From CAVPTL01 sp963708725 (GTDB lineage Bacteria; Actinomycetota; Thermoleophilia; Gaiellales; JAICJC01), in NCBI GenBank assembly GCA_963708725.1, contig CAVPTL010000014.1, positions 186,001 through 250,000 of the forward strand: a stretch of 64,000 nt of DNA, in the 5' to 3' direction. The number at the start of each line of letters is the position of its first letter. The stretch's first letter is position 1. Shown here piece after piece: positions 25,260 to 33,394 of this stretch. Under the pieces are notes generated by a model, which saw only the letters and a list, made by a program, of their open reading frames with translations, was not told the DNA's origin and did not search any database. A program made the translations under genes and the position numbers.

Positions 25260-25299
25260 GGGAGAGGCCCACTTCTCCCGAGTCGAGCGGGCCTCTCCC
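25260..25299. other. Second strong hairpin after flp
   Basis: Perfect 11-bp inverted repeat GGGAGAGGCCC (25260-25270) / GGGCCTCTCCC (25289-25299) with an 18-base loop. No T-run on either side. It lies between converging genes and may back up the flp terminator or protect the 3' end of a transcript. Confidence 0.55.
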
Positions 25300-25376
25300 G
25301 CGCCGCAGCGGTCAGTTGCCGGACTGACGCGCGACGGCATTGACGTACCCAGAACCCCCGCGTTGCAGTCGCGGGC

Positions 25377-26309
25377 CTACGCCGACGTGCGCGGGCGGAG
25401 CACCGATAGCAAGGCGGCCGCACTCAGCATCACGCCCCCGATGGCAACGAGCCCGGCGTACGTGTACTCCGGCTGGAAGATGACCACCGGGATCAGATAC
25501 AGGCTTGCGCTGATCGATACCGCAATCGTCGCCACCCCGAGCCGTGGATTGGCGCGCGAGCACAGCAGCCAGGCAATGGCAATGATGCCGATCGTCCAAA
25601 ACGTGATCGTGCTCGTGTAGAACGCAAGACTGAGCGCCCCCAGGGCGAATGGCAGGACCAGCCAGCCGAGCGTGTGGCGCCGCGACTGGCGGTCGCGCGC
25701 CGACCACAGGAGCAGCGTCGGGACCGCGTAGAACGCGGCTTGGCAGGCGAAGCCCAGCGAATCTCGGAACTGGGCGAGGCTGCGCGCCTCGATAAAACCA
25801 AACCCAACGCCACTGACGCTCACGTCGGGAAAACCGAGCAGATAGAGCGTCGCCATGGTCACCGAGAACGCGATCGCAATCCGCACCCTTCCCCGGCAGA
25901 CTGCGACGGCGGCGAGCAACGACGTCACGAACAGCATCGCCTGGAGAGCGAGATAGTTACTCGGCGCCGGCGGCATCGTCACCCCAACCAGGTCGAGCGG
26001 CCAGCGCAGGCCGAGGCGGACGTACCAGACTTCCCAGACCAGCGGGTAGAGGCTCGCGGCGGCGGTGACGAGCAGCACCACCAGCGCGCCCAGTTGAGCC
26101 CCACCGGCCCATGTGCCGGCGCGACTGTCGGCGCGGGCGAAACGACCGCGTTGGCCGAGGCCACCCACCACCAGCGCCCACAACTCGCGTGCCCGGAAGC
26201 CATCCCCGCCATCGCTGATCGTGGTCAGGATCTCGGCGCCACGTTCGCGCCGATAGTCGGCGGGATAGGCACGCAGTGCCAGCCGGTAGAGGCGATCGCC
26301 CAGGCTCAC
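25377..26309 (-). CDS. Multi-pass membrane protein, partner of PadR regulator
   Basis: 310 residues. The N-terminal cytoplasmic segment LGDRLYRLALRAYPADYRRE is the typical start of permease-like proteins encoded next to PadR regulators. It is followed by about eight hydrophobic helices. No enzyme motif. GTG at 26309 overlaps the PadR stop (GTGA). The frame stays open far upstream, but that part lies over the PadR gene and is not protein-like. Probably a regulated exporter-like or stress membrane protein; function unknown. Confidence 0.78.
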   Translation of the reverse strand: MSLGDRLYRLALRAYPADYRRERGAEILTTISDGGDGFRARELWALVVGGLGQRGRFARADSRAGTWAGGAQLGALVVLLVTAAASLYPLVWEVWYVRLGLRWPLDLVGVTMPPAPSNYLALQAMLFVTSLLAAVAVCRGRVRIAIAFSVTMATLYLLGFPDVSVSGVGFGFIEARSLAQFRDSLGFACQAAFYAVPTLLLWSARDRQSRRHTLGWLVLPFALGALSLAFYTSTITFWTIGIIAIAWLLCSRANPRLGVATIAVSISASLYLIPVVIFQPEYTYAGLVAIGGVMLSAAALLSVLRPRTSA

Positions 26310-26662
26310 GCCGTCACGTCCTTCAGCCGTGCGACGCGTACCTGCACGACCTTCGCGGCCTTCTGCATCCGCTCGGCCTCGGCCGCAACCGCCTCCCCGC
26401 CGCGACCGGTTAGCCGGTAGTAACGGCGGGCCCGTCCGTCCACGACCTCCTCGCCGTCGACAGCCACCATCCCCTGGCCGGCCAGGCGATCGAGGGCGCC
26501 GTACAGGGTGCCCGCGGTCAACCGCACGCGGTCGTCCGAGATCTCGGTTGCGCGCTTGATGATGCCGTAGCCGTGGAGTGGGCCGTCGATCAGCGAGGCC
26601 AGCACGAAGTAGGTCGACTCGCTCAACGGCCCCGTGCCCGATGTGGAAGCTGGTGACTGCAT
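26306..26662 (-). CDS. PadR-family transcriptional regulator
   Basis: 118 residues. PadR winged-helix features are TYFVLASLIDGPLHGYGIIK, LTAGTLYGALDRLAGQGMV and a tyrosine-rich wing (RARRYYRLTGRG). The C-terminal dimerisation helix contains EAERMQKAAKVVQVR. ATG at 26662, with TATATT six bases upstream. PadR proteins repress membrane-transport genes and are usually autoregulated; the following membrane gene is the obvious target. Confidence 0.93.
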   Translation of the reverse strand: MQSPASTSGTGPLSESTYFVLASLIDGPLHGYGIIKRATEISDDRVRLTAGTLYGALDRLAGQGMVAVDGEEVVDGRARRYYRLTGRGGEAVAAEAERMQKAAKVVQVRVARLKDVTA

Positions 26663-26668
26663 ACGCCC

Positions 26669-26693
26669 AATATAACGCCCACCGATATATACC
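26669..26693 (-). promoter_or_regulatory. padR promoter with possible PadR operator
   Basis: On the minus strand TATATT (26669-26674) is the -10, 6 bases before the ATG. An AT-rich imperfect inverted pair, TATAT and ATATA, flanks the GC-rich centre CGGTGGGCG, a layout suited to a PadR dimer blocking its own promoter. Confidence 0.45.
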
Positions 26694-26777
26694 GCAAGGC
26701 CTATCTGGCGACAAAATGCCCGATCCCGGCTGGGCGGCCGTAACGTTTCCCGGACGTCGGGTTGGCAAACTGGCGGA

Positions 26778-27626
26778 ATGGGTTGGCGTCTCCCAGGACG
26801 GTTCGCGGTAGGGGCTGCGACGGCGGCGGCGGTGCTGTCGGCGTGCGGTGGAGGCGCATCGCTGGGACCGGGAGCCATCCAGACGACGTTCGACGTCGGA
26901 GGTCGATCGCTCTACCTGGAGTGTGGCGGCACCGGCAGCCCGACGGTGGTGATGGACGCGGGGCTGGGCAACACGCACGACACCTGGCAGTCGGTCGCTC
27001 CCGCGGCGCGCAAGCTGACTCGAACATGCACCTATGACCGTGCGAACCTCGGTCACAGCGACGACGCGCCGACGCCGCGCACCAGCGCAGACGTCGTCTC
27101 CGACCTCACGCACCTCCTCAAGGCCGCTCACATCCGGCCACCGTACCTGCTGGTCGGCCATTCATTCGGCGGGCTCAACATGAGGCTGTTTGCCGCCGAC
27201 CATCCAACAGACGTCAGCGGTCTTTTGCTGGTCGACCCCACCCCCACCACCTTCCTCAAAGGTGAGTGCGCCATCGTGAATCCGGCCCTGTGCCGCGAGC
27301 TCCGCGACGGCTGGGATCCAGGCAACAATCCGGAGGGTCTCGACTACGTCGCAAGCAGCGCGGAGGTCGAGCGGGCCGGGCCGATGCCGCCGGTGCCGAT
27401 GGTCGTGCTCGCGGCCACCGACCACCACCAGGACGAGATCACCGACCCCGCCGTCGAGCAGCGGATCGAGGTGGTCTGGCGTCACGCCCAGATGCATCTG
27501 GCCGCGGCACCTCACGGCCGCCTGATCGTGGTTCCCACCGGCCACGACATCCAGCTGCTGCGGCCAGACGTCGTCATCTCAGCCCTCAAATCACTGCTCC
27601 GCCCGGAGAGCTCCCTCGCTTCGTAA
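26778..27626 (+). CDS. Alpha/beta hydrolase lipoprotein
   Basis: 282 residues. A lipoprotein signal peptide ends in VLSACGGG (lipobox cysteine at ~21). The alpha/beta hydrolase core shows the oxyanion region MDAGLGNTHDTW, the nucleophile elbow GHSFGG, an acid in LLLVDPTP and the catalytic histidine in PTGHDIQ. Likely an extracytoplasmic esterase or lipase-type hydrolase anchored by lipid; the substrate is unknown. It depends on Lgt, encoded at 10542-11474. Confidence 0.9.
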   Translation: MGWRLPGRFAVGAATAAAVLSACGGGASLGPGAIQTTFDVGGRSLYLECGGTGSPTVVMDAGLGNTHDTWQSVAPAARKLTRTCTYDRANLGHSDDAPTPRTSADVVSDLTHLLKAAHIRPPYLLVGHSFGGLNMRLFAADHPTDVSGLLLVDPTPTTFLKGECAIVNPALCRELRDGWDPGNNPEGLDYVASSAEVERAGPMPPVPMVVLAATDHHQDEITDPAVEQRIEVVWRHAQMHLAAAPHGRLIVVPTGHDIQLLRPDVVISALKSLLRPESSLAS

Positions 27627-27660
27627 CGAGTTCGGAACGGGCTTGGGGGATACTCCGGCT

Positions 27661-28782
27661 GTGGTGAAACTTGGCTATACCGCATGGTGCTCGGTCGCTC
27701 TGCTGCTCGTGATCGCGGGTGTATTCGCTGCGGAGAACAGCAGTCCGGGCGTCGCCGACGTGATCTTCGCAGTGGAGTTTGGCCTGCTCGTGCTCGGCAT
27801 GGCGACGCTGGGGGTGCTGATCGTGCGCCAGCATCCCCGACATCCGATCGGCTGGCTGTTTTGCTCCACACCGCTCTTGATCTTGCTGAGCGTGGCAAGC
27901 GGGGTCTACTCCGAGTCGTCACGTCCCGGTAGCTCGGTCGGCTCGTGGTTCGGCTTTGCATGGGCGCTCGGCCTGACCTCGTATGCACTCCTTGTCCCGC
28001 TGCTTTTTCCCGACGGCCGACTGCTTCCGGGACGCCGATGGCTGTGGGTCGCGCGAGCCGACCTGGTGGTGATCACCGGAGCCGCCATCGGCCTCAGCGC
28101 GGGCGTCGCACCGATCGCAGGGGTGTTCCTGGTACTCACGCTCGCGCTGGTCGTGGTGTCTGTCGCATCACTCGTGGTGCGCTATCGCCGCGCCGAAGCG
28201 ACCGAGCGGCTGCAGATCCGGTGGGTCATGTTCGCCGCGATCGGCTCGGTGCTTGGATTCGCGACTGCGGCCGTGCTCGGCACCTTCACCGACGCCGTTG
28301 AGTACCTGTTCATCCTCGTGTACGCGCTGCTGCCGGCCGCAATCGCGATTGCGATCCTGCGGTTTCGGCTGTACGAGATCGACGTGATCGTGCGTCGCAC
28401 GCTGACCTACACCTGCCTCGTGGCGACACTGGCCGTTGTCTACCTGGGCGGTGTGACACTGGTGGGAGCGGCCTTGCGACACGTGACCGGTGCATCGTCG
28501 ACGCTGGCGGTGACGATCTCGACGCTCGCGGTGGCCGCCGCATTCCAACCGCTTCGACGCCAGATCCAGCGCCGCGTCGACCAACGCTTCTACCGGCGTT
28601 CGTACGACGCCCACCACGCCGTGTCGGAGTTCAGCGGCCGTCTGCGCGAGCAGATCGATCTCGACGCGCTCTCCGACGAACTGCTCGCGGTGGTCGGCAG
28701 AACGGTGCAGCCAACCAGTGCGAACCTCTGGCTGAGAGAAGCCGCATCCCAGGCGCGGGGCAGCAGCTCCGAACTCCTGTGA
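27661..28782 (+). CDS. Multi-helix membrane sensor-like protein without a kinase domain
   Basis: About 373 residues with roughly eight hydrophobic helices in the first ~270. A conserved junction (FRLYEIDVIVRRTLTYTCLV) is found in actinobacterial membrane sensor kinases. After the last helix comes a cytoplasmic linker (RRQIQRRVDQRFYRRSYDAH) and the beginning of what is normally a GAF/kinase part (LDALSDELLAVVGRTVQPTS), but the protein stops there. It may be a stand-alone membrane sensor or a truncated kinase. GTG at 27661 or 27664; GGGGGA lies upstream. Confidence 0.7.
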   Translation: MVKLGYTAWCSVALLLVIAGVFAAENSSPGVADVIFAVEFGLLVLGMATLGVLIVRQHPRHPIGWLFCSTPLLILLSVASGVYSESSRPGSSVGSWFGFAWALGLTSYALLVPLLFPDGRLLPGRRWLWVARADLVVITGAAIGLSAGVAPIAGVFLVLTLALVVVSVASLVVRYRRAEATERLQIRWVMFAAIGSVLGFATAAVLGTFTDAVEYLFILVYALLPAAIAIAILRFRLYEIDVIVRRTLTYTCLVATLAVVYLGGVTLVGAALRHVTGASSTLAVTISTLAVAAAFQPLRRQIQRRVDQRFYRRSYDAHHAVSEFSGRLREQIDLDALSDELLAVVGRTVQPTSANLWLREAASQARGSSSELL

Positions 28783-28795
28783 CGGCCGTGAAAAA

Positions 28796-28869
<74 letters not shown>

Positions 28870-28907
28870 CCGGAACACCGGATTCTACCACAGCACTTTT
28901 CGGTTGA

Positions 28908-28913
28908 TAGCAT
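28908..28913 (+). promoter_or_regulatory. -10 box TAGCAT of leaderless gene at 28921
   Basis: TAGCAT ends 7 bases before the ATG and there is no ribosome site. Confidence 0.55.
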
Positions 28914-28920
28914 CCCTCGG

Positions 28921-29244
28921 ATGATCTGGTGGCTCGTGGTCATATGGCTGGTGGTGGTCGGAATCCCGACTGTCTACGTTGGCGTGCGGGCGATCTCAAC
29001 CATGCGCCGAGCCAACGCACTGCAGACCGAGATTCAGACCCAGATCGCCGCAATGCAGACCGGCGGTCTCGCCACGCTGGCTTCCCGCCAGCTGGAGTTG
29101 CAACAGAACCTCGAGCGGCTGACCACGGTGATGAACCGCCTCAACACGTCGCTGGACAACCTCCGGATGCTGATCGACCGCTGGAAGGCCGCGATCGCCC
29201 CGCTGCGCTTGGCGCTGCGAACGCTGCGGATGCTCCGCGGGTGA
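28921..29244 (+). CDS. Small membrane-anchored coiled-coil protein
   Basis: 107 residues: an N-terminal transmembrane helix (WWLVVIWLVVVGIPTVYVGV) followed by a long charged/amphipathic helix likely to form a coiled coil (LASRQLELQQNLERLTTVMN). No known domain. It overlaps the ppx/gppA start by 4 bases (GTGA), so the two are made together. Confidence 0.75.
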   Translation: MIWWLVVIWLVVVGIPTVYVGVRAISTMRRANALQTEIQTQIAAMQTGGLATLASRQLELQQNLERLTTVMNRLNTSLDNLRMLIDRWKAAIAPLRLALRTLRMLRG

Positions 29245-30167
29245 GCGACCCCGCACCGGACGGCGCCCGCCGTGTGGGGGCGATCGACATCGGCACCAAC
29301 TCGATCCGGCTGCTCGTGTGCGACGTCGCCGACGGCGAGATCTCGGAGATCGACCGGCTGCTGACGATCACGCGACTGGGAGACGGCGTCGATGCCAGCG
29401 GCACGATCAACGCGGCGGCGCTCGACCGGGCACACGCGGCGCTCTCGGGCTATGCCCGACGGGCGACAGAACTCGGCGCAAAACGCGTGCTGGCGGTGGC
29501 GACGAGTGCCGTTCGAGACGCGTCCAACGGCCGCGAGTTGCTCGCCGAGATCGAGCGGCGATACGGCTTTGAGACTCGACTGCTCACGGGCGTGGAAGAG
29601 GCTCGCACGACGTTTCGCGGGGTCACATCGCGCCGGCCGGCGACCGCGGGCACCCTGATCTGCGACATCGGCGGGGGCTCGACCGAGTTCGTGCTTGGCG
29701 ATAGCGCGCATGTGGTCGATCAGGTCAGCCTCGACATCGGCTGTGTCCGCCTGTCCGAGCGCTTCCTCTCCGATGCACCTCCGCCGGCCGACGCTGTCGC
29801 TCAGCTTCGTGCCACCGTCTCGGACGTGATCCCGCGACACCTCACCGACGCCGCGACGGAGCTGATCGGCGTCGCGGGCACGATCACCACCCTCGCCACG
29901 ATCGACCTGGGACTCGAATCCGAACTGCCCGAGGTGATCGACGGGCACGTTCTGAGCGCAGGCACGGTCGAGCGGCTGCTTTCGGACCTGAGTGCGCTCA
30001 CACTCGAGGAGCTGAAGCAGGTACGCGGCCTGATGCCTGCGCGAGCCGTCACGATCGTGGCCGGGGCGGCGATTCTGGCCGAAATCGTTGCGGCAGCCGG
30101 CACAGAGGCGGTGACCGTGTCGGAGCGCGACATCCTCCACGGCGCCGCGCTGCTCGCAGCTGAGTGA
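29241..30167 (+). CDS. ppx: Ppx/GppA-family exopolyphosphatase
   Basis: 308 residues, the size of short actinobacterial Ppx proteins. It has the actin-like ATPase fold with phosphate-1 VGAIDIGTNSIRLLV, phosphate-2 LICDIGGGSTEFVLG and the catalytic glutamate region GVEEARTTF. Releases phosphate from polyphosphate and/or hydrolyses pppGpp. GTG at 29241. In many actinobacteria ppx sits beside DUF501 and divIC; here it is about 28 kb away from them. Confidence 0.92.
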   Translation: MSDPAPDGARRVGAIDIGTNSIRLLVCDVADGEISEIDRLLTITRLGDGVDASGTINAAALDRAHAALSGYARRATELGAKRVLAVATSAVRDASNGRELLAEIERRYGFETRLLTGVEEARTTFRGVTSRRPATAGTLICDIGGGSTEFVLGDSAHVVDQVSLDIGCVRLSERFLSDAPPPADAVAQLRATVSDVIPRHLTDAATELIGVAGTITTLATIDLGLESELPEVIDGHVLSAGTVERLLSDLSALTLEELKQVRGLMPARAVTIVAGAAILAEIVAAAGTEAVTVSERDILHGAALLAAE

Positions 30168-30200
30168 CATCCGCCGAGGCGGCGGGGATACTACGACCGA

Positions 30201-30286
30201 GGCCCGGGTGGCGGAGTTGGTAGACGCGGTCGACTTAAAATCGACTTCCCCGGTTGGGGAGCGCGAGTTCGAATCTCGCCCCGGGC
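30201..30286 (+). tRNA. tRNA-Leu (TAA)
   Basis: 86-nt cloverleaf with acceptor GCCCGGG/CCCGGGC, anticodon loop CTTAAAA (anticodon TAA at 30235-30237), a long variable arm typical of leucine tRNAs, and T arm GAGTTCGAATCTC. Discriminator A30286; CCA is not encoded. Confidence 0.96.
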
Positions 30287-30294
30287 ACTGCCAT

Positions 30295-30885
30295 TCACGC
30301 GCTTTTCGGCTCCCGCCAGATCTGCGATATCTGCGGCCCGCCGTCGGGTAGTTCGAACGTGCCGATGGGCATAAATCCTTTTCGCTCGTAGAAGGTGTGA
30401 TTTCGCGGATCGGCGGTCTCGGCGTAGATCGGAAGATTCTCCCTCTCGCAGTGCGCAAGCACGGGATCCATCAACACCGATCCCAATCCGGTGCCCTGGA
30501 CGCCGGGACGGGCTCCGATCATGACCAGGTACCAGTGACGCCGACGGCCGGGGTGGTTGGCATCCATCACTTCCTGCGCATCTTGGTACCGCTGCCACCC
30601 TGCTCCGAGCAGCTCTTGCTCAGCCTGGCGGATCGCCAGACCGGGATCCCCCGGCGCGGTTGCGATCGCCGGAGTGATCCACCAGGCAGCTGCCGTATCA
30701 CCCACCATCCAGATCTCACTCACGTCCCAGAACCCATCGAGCCAAAGCTCGATGTGGGCACTCATCAGTCGTGAATCGCCCGCAGGGTGCATGTGCCTCA
30801 TCGTCGGCTCATCGGCAAACGCCAGACCGAGTACCGACGCAGCGGCGGCGACATCGGCCCGCGTCACCCTTCGCGCGGCATCCAT
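30295..30885 (-). CDS. GNAT-family N-acetyltransferase
   Basis: 196 residues. Acetyl-CoA-binding motif A is LVMIGARPGVQGTGLGSVLM, followed by CERENLPIYAETADPRNHTF and YERKGFMPIGTFELP, the classical GNAT C-terminal half. The substrate is unknown. ATG at 30885 with a leaderless-style -10. It ends 8 bases after tRNA-Leu on the opposite strand. Confidence 0.9.
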   Translation of the reverse strand: MDAARRVTRADVAAAASVLGLAFADEPTMRHMHPAGDSRLMSAHIELWLDGFWDVSEIWMVGDTAAAWWITPAIATAPGDPGLAIRQAEQELLGAGWQRYQDAQEVMDANHPGRRRHWYLVMIGARPGVQGTGLGSVLMDPVLAHCERENLPIYAETADPRNHTFYERKGFMPIGTFELPDGGPQISQIWREPKSA

Positions 30886-30891
30886 CCTCCG

Positions 30892-30897
30892 ACCCTA
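30892..30897 (-). promoter_or_regulatory. -10 box TAGGGT of GNAT gene
   Basis: TAGGGT on the minus strand, 6 bases before the ATG at 30885; the intervening CGGAGG is too close to the start to act as a normal ribosome site. Confidence 0.55.
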
Positions 30898-30958
30898 ACG
30901 GAAACGCGCGGAGGAGCCGGTCAAATTCGTCAACCGACTCCTCCCCGCGCCTGGCCGA

Positions 30959-31336
30959 TCAGTTCGAGAACGTGAGCGTCTTGATCCAGACGCTGCAGCC
31001 TGTGGTCGTGTCGCCGATGCGCCACTGCGAGCGGGTGAACCCGCCCGAGTAGAACAGCTTCACCGGTGATACGCATCGATCGCGCCCGTTGAACGAGATG
31101 ACGACGTGCGCGAAACGGCCGCGCGCCTTCCACTGAAGACGTTCGCTGTGTCCGGCGGGGCACGACGCGAAGTCCTGATTCTTGTGCACACCGGAGGTGT
31201 AGTACAGCGCCTTGCAGTTCGTACCCTTCGCAATGTAGACGCCGGTTTTGCCGAGAATCGTGACGCTGCCGGCCGCGAACGCGGCGGGCACCGCGAGCGC
31301 GAGCATTGCAACGACGACGATGGCCAATCGCTTCAA
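30959..31336 (-). CDS. Small secreted protein of unknown function
   Basis: 125 residues with a clear signal peptide (LAIVVVAMLALAVPAAFAAG, cleavage after ~22). The mature part is beta-rich, with four cysteines (in GTNCKAL, FASCPAG, RDRCVSP and TTGCSVW) that could form two disulfides. No family recognised. TTG start at 31336; GAGGAA lies about ten bases upstream. Its upstream region is the most AT-rich part of the neighbourhood and carries spaced direct repeats. Confidence 0.7.
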   Translation of the reverse strand: MKRLAIVVVAMLALAVPAAFAAGSVTILGKTGVYIAKGTNCKALYYTSGVHKNQDFASCPAGHSERLQWKARGRFAHVVISFNGRDRCVSPVKLFYSGGFTRSQWRIGDTTTGCSVWIKTLTFSN

Positions 31337-31389
31337 AAGAACACTTCCTCTCGGGAGATGAGGTCGCGGACGGGTGGAGTCGACCGTCC

Positions 31390-31435
31390 TAATAATTACT
31401 TAACAAATATCGGCAAGTGACAAGAACTACTTAAC
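31390..31435 (-). promoter_or_regulatory. AT-rich promoter region with spaced direct repeats
   Basis: AATTACTTAAC (31394-31404) and AACTACTTAAC (31425-31435) are direct repeats 31 bases apart, close to three helical turns. Read toward the secreted-protein gene, TTGCCG and TATTAG are separated by 16 bases and form a plausible promoter overlapping one repeat. Looks like a regulator binding region; the regulator is unknown. Confidence 0.45.
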
Positions 31436-31483
31436 AGCCAGATCAACCGACAACCGCAACTGCTATCCCACAGCCGCCACAGG

Positions 31484-32254
31484 TCACCCGATGACGGCCT
31501 GCCGCAGATACGGGATCGTGCTGCACAGCTTGTGCCCGTCCTTCGGACGCATCGGCGTCCACGGCACGACCTTCACCGTCACGCATTGCGTCTGCGACAC
31601 CGTCGAGCGGGCGCAACCCCATCGCGACGACCCATTGTTGGATGGCGCGCAGACAAATGGGGCGCCTCCGACCATGGCGGCGACATCGGTAGCCACCATC
31701 TCGCCGGTCACGTGCCGAGGCAGCATCTGCTGGAGGGCGGGCGATGTGCACCGGCTCGGCGTCGTGCGGCCGGCCGACACCCGACCGAGCACCGAGGCCG
31801 AAAGCGACACACAGTTGGAGTCGGCACGGCGTACAACGGCGCACTCCCACTGCGATCCGTTCGCTGACGTGGCCACACACCCAACCGTCGTGCCCGGATT
31901 CTTCAGAGCCACGGCGTTTTGCACCGTGGCGGCATCGACGCGTTGGTGGAACTCGACGAACCACACGGCGGTGGCCGCCAGGATGATCGCCAACGAGACC
32001 AGAAGCGGCGCCCGCAGGCTCTCCCATGACCGGTCGGCGCGGGGCGTGTCGACGGGCTGGACGGTCTTCGCCGGCGAAGCGGGAGCAACCGGCCCGAGTT
32101 CGGCCCATGGAGCGGGCTGCGGCTCGTCTGGTTGCTCATCCACCGGAGCCCGCCGTGCGGACGCGATCCGTGCGGCCACGATCCCAGCCCCCACGACCGC
32201 GAGCGCACGGCCGGTGTTTCTCAATTTGCGATGTCCCTCGTGCGCTTTGCTCAA
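31484..32254 (-). CDS. Membrane protein with two tandem four-cysteine extracytoplasmic modules
   Basis: 256 residues from a TTG at 32254 with GGAGG upstream. There is a cytoplasmic proline-rich N-terminus (~1-95), a transmembrane helix (LLVSLAIILAATAVWFVEF), then two related modules. Module 1 contains VGCVATSANGSQWECAV, then SNCV and SRCT. Module 2 contains FVCAPSNNGSSRWGCAR, then TQCV and KLCS. Both fit C-x(10-11)-W-x-C-A-x8-C-V followed by a fourth cysteine. An internal duplication is evident; the function is unknown. The frame remains open upstream to 32617, but that stretch covers other genes. Confidence 0.7.
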   Translation of the reverse strand: MSKAHEGHRKLRNTGRALAVVGAGIVAARIASARRAPVDEQPDEPQPAPWAELGPVAPASPAKTVQPVDTPRADRSWESLRAPLLVSLAIILAATAVWFVEFHQRVDAATVQNAVALKNPGTTVGCVATSANGSQWECAVVRRADSNCVSLSASVLGRVSAGRTTPSRCTSPALQQMLPRHVTGEMVATDVAAMVGGAPFVCAPSNNGSSRWGCARSTVSQTQCVTVKVVPWTPMRPKDGHKLCSTIPYLRQAVIG

Positions 32255-32346
32255 CTCGCCTCCGGGTTCAGTTCTACACGGCTGCGAGCAGAGCGCAAAC
32301 CGGTAAGCATTTCGTGAGCTTCGTTGCATGCTTGCCGGCGTCGGAG

Positions 32347-32352
32347 TAGATT
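32347..32352 (+). promoter_or_regulatory. -10 box TAGATT fixing the GTG start at 32360
   Basis: TAGATT ends 7 bases before GTG 32360; this spacing decides the start among several in-frame options. Confidence 0.55.
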
Positions 32353-32359
32353 CGAATCT

Positions 32360-32548
32360 GTGTTCAAATTCACCGAGGAGCCGAAGCGCTACATCCTGAT
32401 TCTGGGTGATGAGTTCGAGGTGGAGTTCGCCGCCAAAACATCCCTGGTGGCGATGTTCTGCGTCCACGGGATCGCAGAAGGCTTCGGTTTTGACGCCGCG
32501 GACACCAAGCTGCTCGACCAGGAGCGCAACGAGATCGTGCTGACCTGA
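32360..32548 (+). CDS. Small conserved-looking protein of unknown function
   Basis: 62 residues, acidic, beginning VFKFTEEPKRYILILGDEFE; one short hydrophobic stretch (TSLVAMFCVHGIAEGFGF) that is too polar for a sure membrane helix. No family recognised. Divergent from the four-cysteine membrane protein, followed by a SnoaL-like gene after 46 bases. The start at GTG 32360 rests on the -10 spacing; a TTG at 32324 would add 12 residues. Confidence 0.55.
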   Translation: MFKFTEEPKRYILILGDEFEVEFAAKTSLVAMFCVHGIAEGFGFDAADTKLLDQERNEIVLT

Positions 32549-32594
32549 TGTGAACCGATCGGTCTCATCGGTCGAATCAGGGCCGCAAGGTGAT

Positions 32595-33008
32595 ATGGCG
32601 CGAGATCCCGAAAGCAACCTCGAAATCGTGTTCGCGGACTGGTTGGACGCGATGCGTCGCGGCGATCTTCAGACGATGGCGGAGCGGCTCGCGCCCGACG
32701 CCGTCCACCAGGGAGTGAAGCCCGACTGGATCTGCCGAAACCGCGAGGAGGTGCTTCGCAGCGTGCGCGCCCGCGTCGGCAACACTCCACCGGTCGAGGC
32801 GATCGAGCTGATCGCGGCCGGCGACCACGTGGTGATGTCAGTAAAGGCGCAGGGGATCGGCATCCCCGCCGAGGGGTCATCCGACCAGTTTCGGGGCGAG
32901 GCCTGCATCGTGTTCACGCTTCGTGACGGCAAGATCGTGCGCATGGACGACTACATCCACCGCGCCGATGCACTCGCCGCGGTGGGTGCCTCGATCACCT
33001 GGGACTAA
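32595..33008 (+). CDS. SnoaL/NTF2-like protein
   Basis: 137 residues in the NTF2-like cone fold pattern: an N-terminal helix (NLEIVFADWLDAMRRGDLQT), LAPDAVHQGV and a sheet with VMSVKAQGIGI, then FTLRDGKIVRMDDYIHRADAL, the usual SnoaL ending. Such proteins act as small hydrolases, isomerases or ligand pockets. ATG at 32595 with AAGG four bases upstream was chosen over GTG 32550. Confidence 0.8.
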   Translation: MARDPESNLEIVFADWLDAMRRGDLQTMAERLAPDAVHQGVKPDWICRNREEVLRSVRARVGNTPPVEAIELIAAGDHVVMSVKAQGIGIPAEGSSDQFRGEACIVFTLRDGKIVRMDDYIHRADALAAVGASITWD

Positions 33009-33075
33009 GCGCGGTCGTTTCGAACCGTTCGGCCGCGGGAAACACCCAGGGGAAGAGTTTGCGAGAGGAGGCATC

Positions 33076-33363
33076 ATGGAACATCGCATCTCGCGAGGCC
33101 GGGAAGCGGCGCGGAGTCGCCCCCCGCGACGTCCGCGTCACATCTACCTGGGTATCGCGGTCGGTTTCATCGCGGCGTACGCGATCGGAGTCGCGGCGGT
33201 GTGGATCGTCAACGAGCCGCTGATCACAGGCAAACGCCACGACCCGTTCACGTACATCTTTGGGTTACCGACCCTTATCGCGATCGCCGGTGGCGTGTTT
33301 GGCGCGCTTGTATCGGTGTTGACCTACTCCGAGGAGGTCGACGCGCCGGTGACCCACGATTGA
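33076..33363 (+). CDS. Small two-helix membrane protein
   Basis: 95 residues with a basic arginine-rich N-terminus (RGREAARSRPPRRPR) and two transmembrane helices (YLGIAVGFIAAYAIGVAAVW and PTLIAIAGGVFGALVSVL). GAGGAGG precedes the ATG. No family recognised. Confidence 0.72.
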   Translation: MEHRISRGREAARSRPPRRPRHIYLGIAVGFIAAYAIGVAAVWIVNEPLITGKRHDPFTYIFGLPTLIAIAGGVFGALVSVLTYSEEVDAPVTHD

Positions 33364-33394
33364 CTGGCGATGCCGCCCATGATGGTGTAGCGAG

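Noticed and set aside
26310..27161. Upstream extension of the PadR-partner membrane protein to nearly 600 codons
   Set aside because: It runs antisense to the hydrolase gene and over padR; the protein-like part begins at GTG 26309 with a GTGA overlap.
32255..32617. Upstream extension of the four-cysteine membrane protein
   Set aside because: Covers the divergent small gene at 32360-32548, whereas TTG 32254 has GGAGG upstream.
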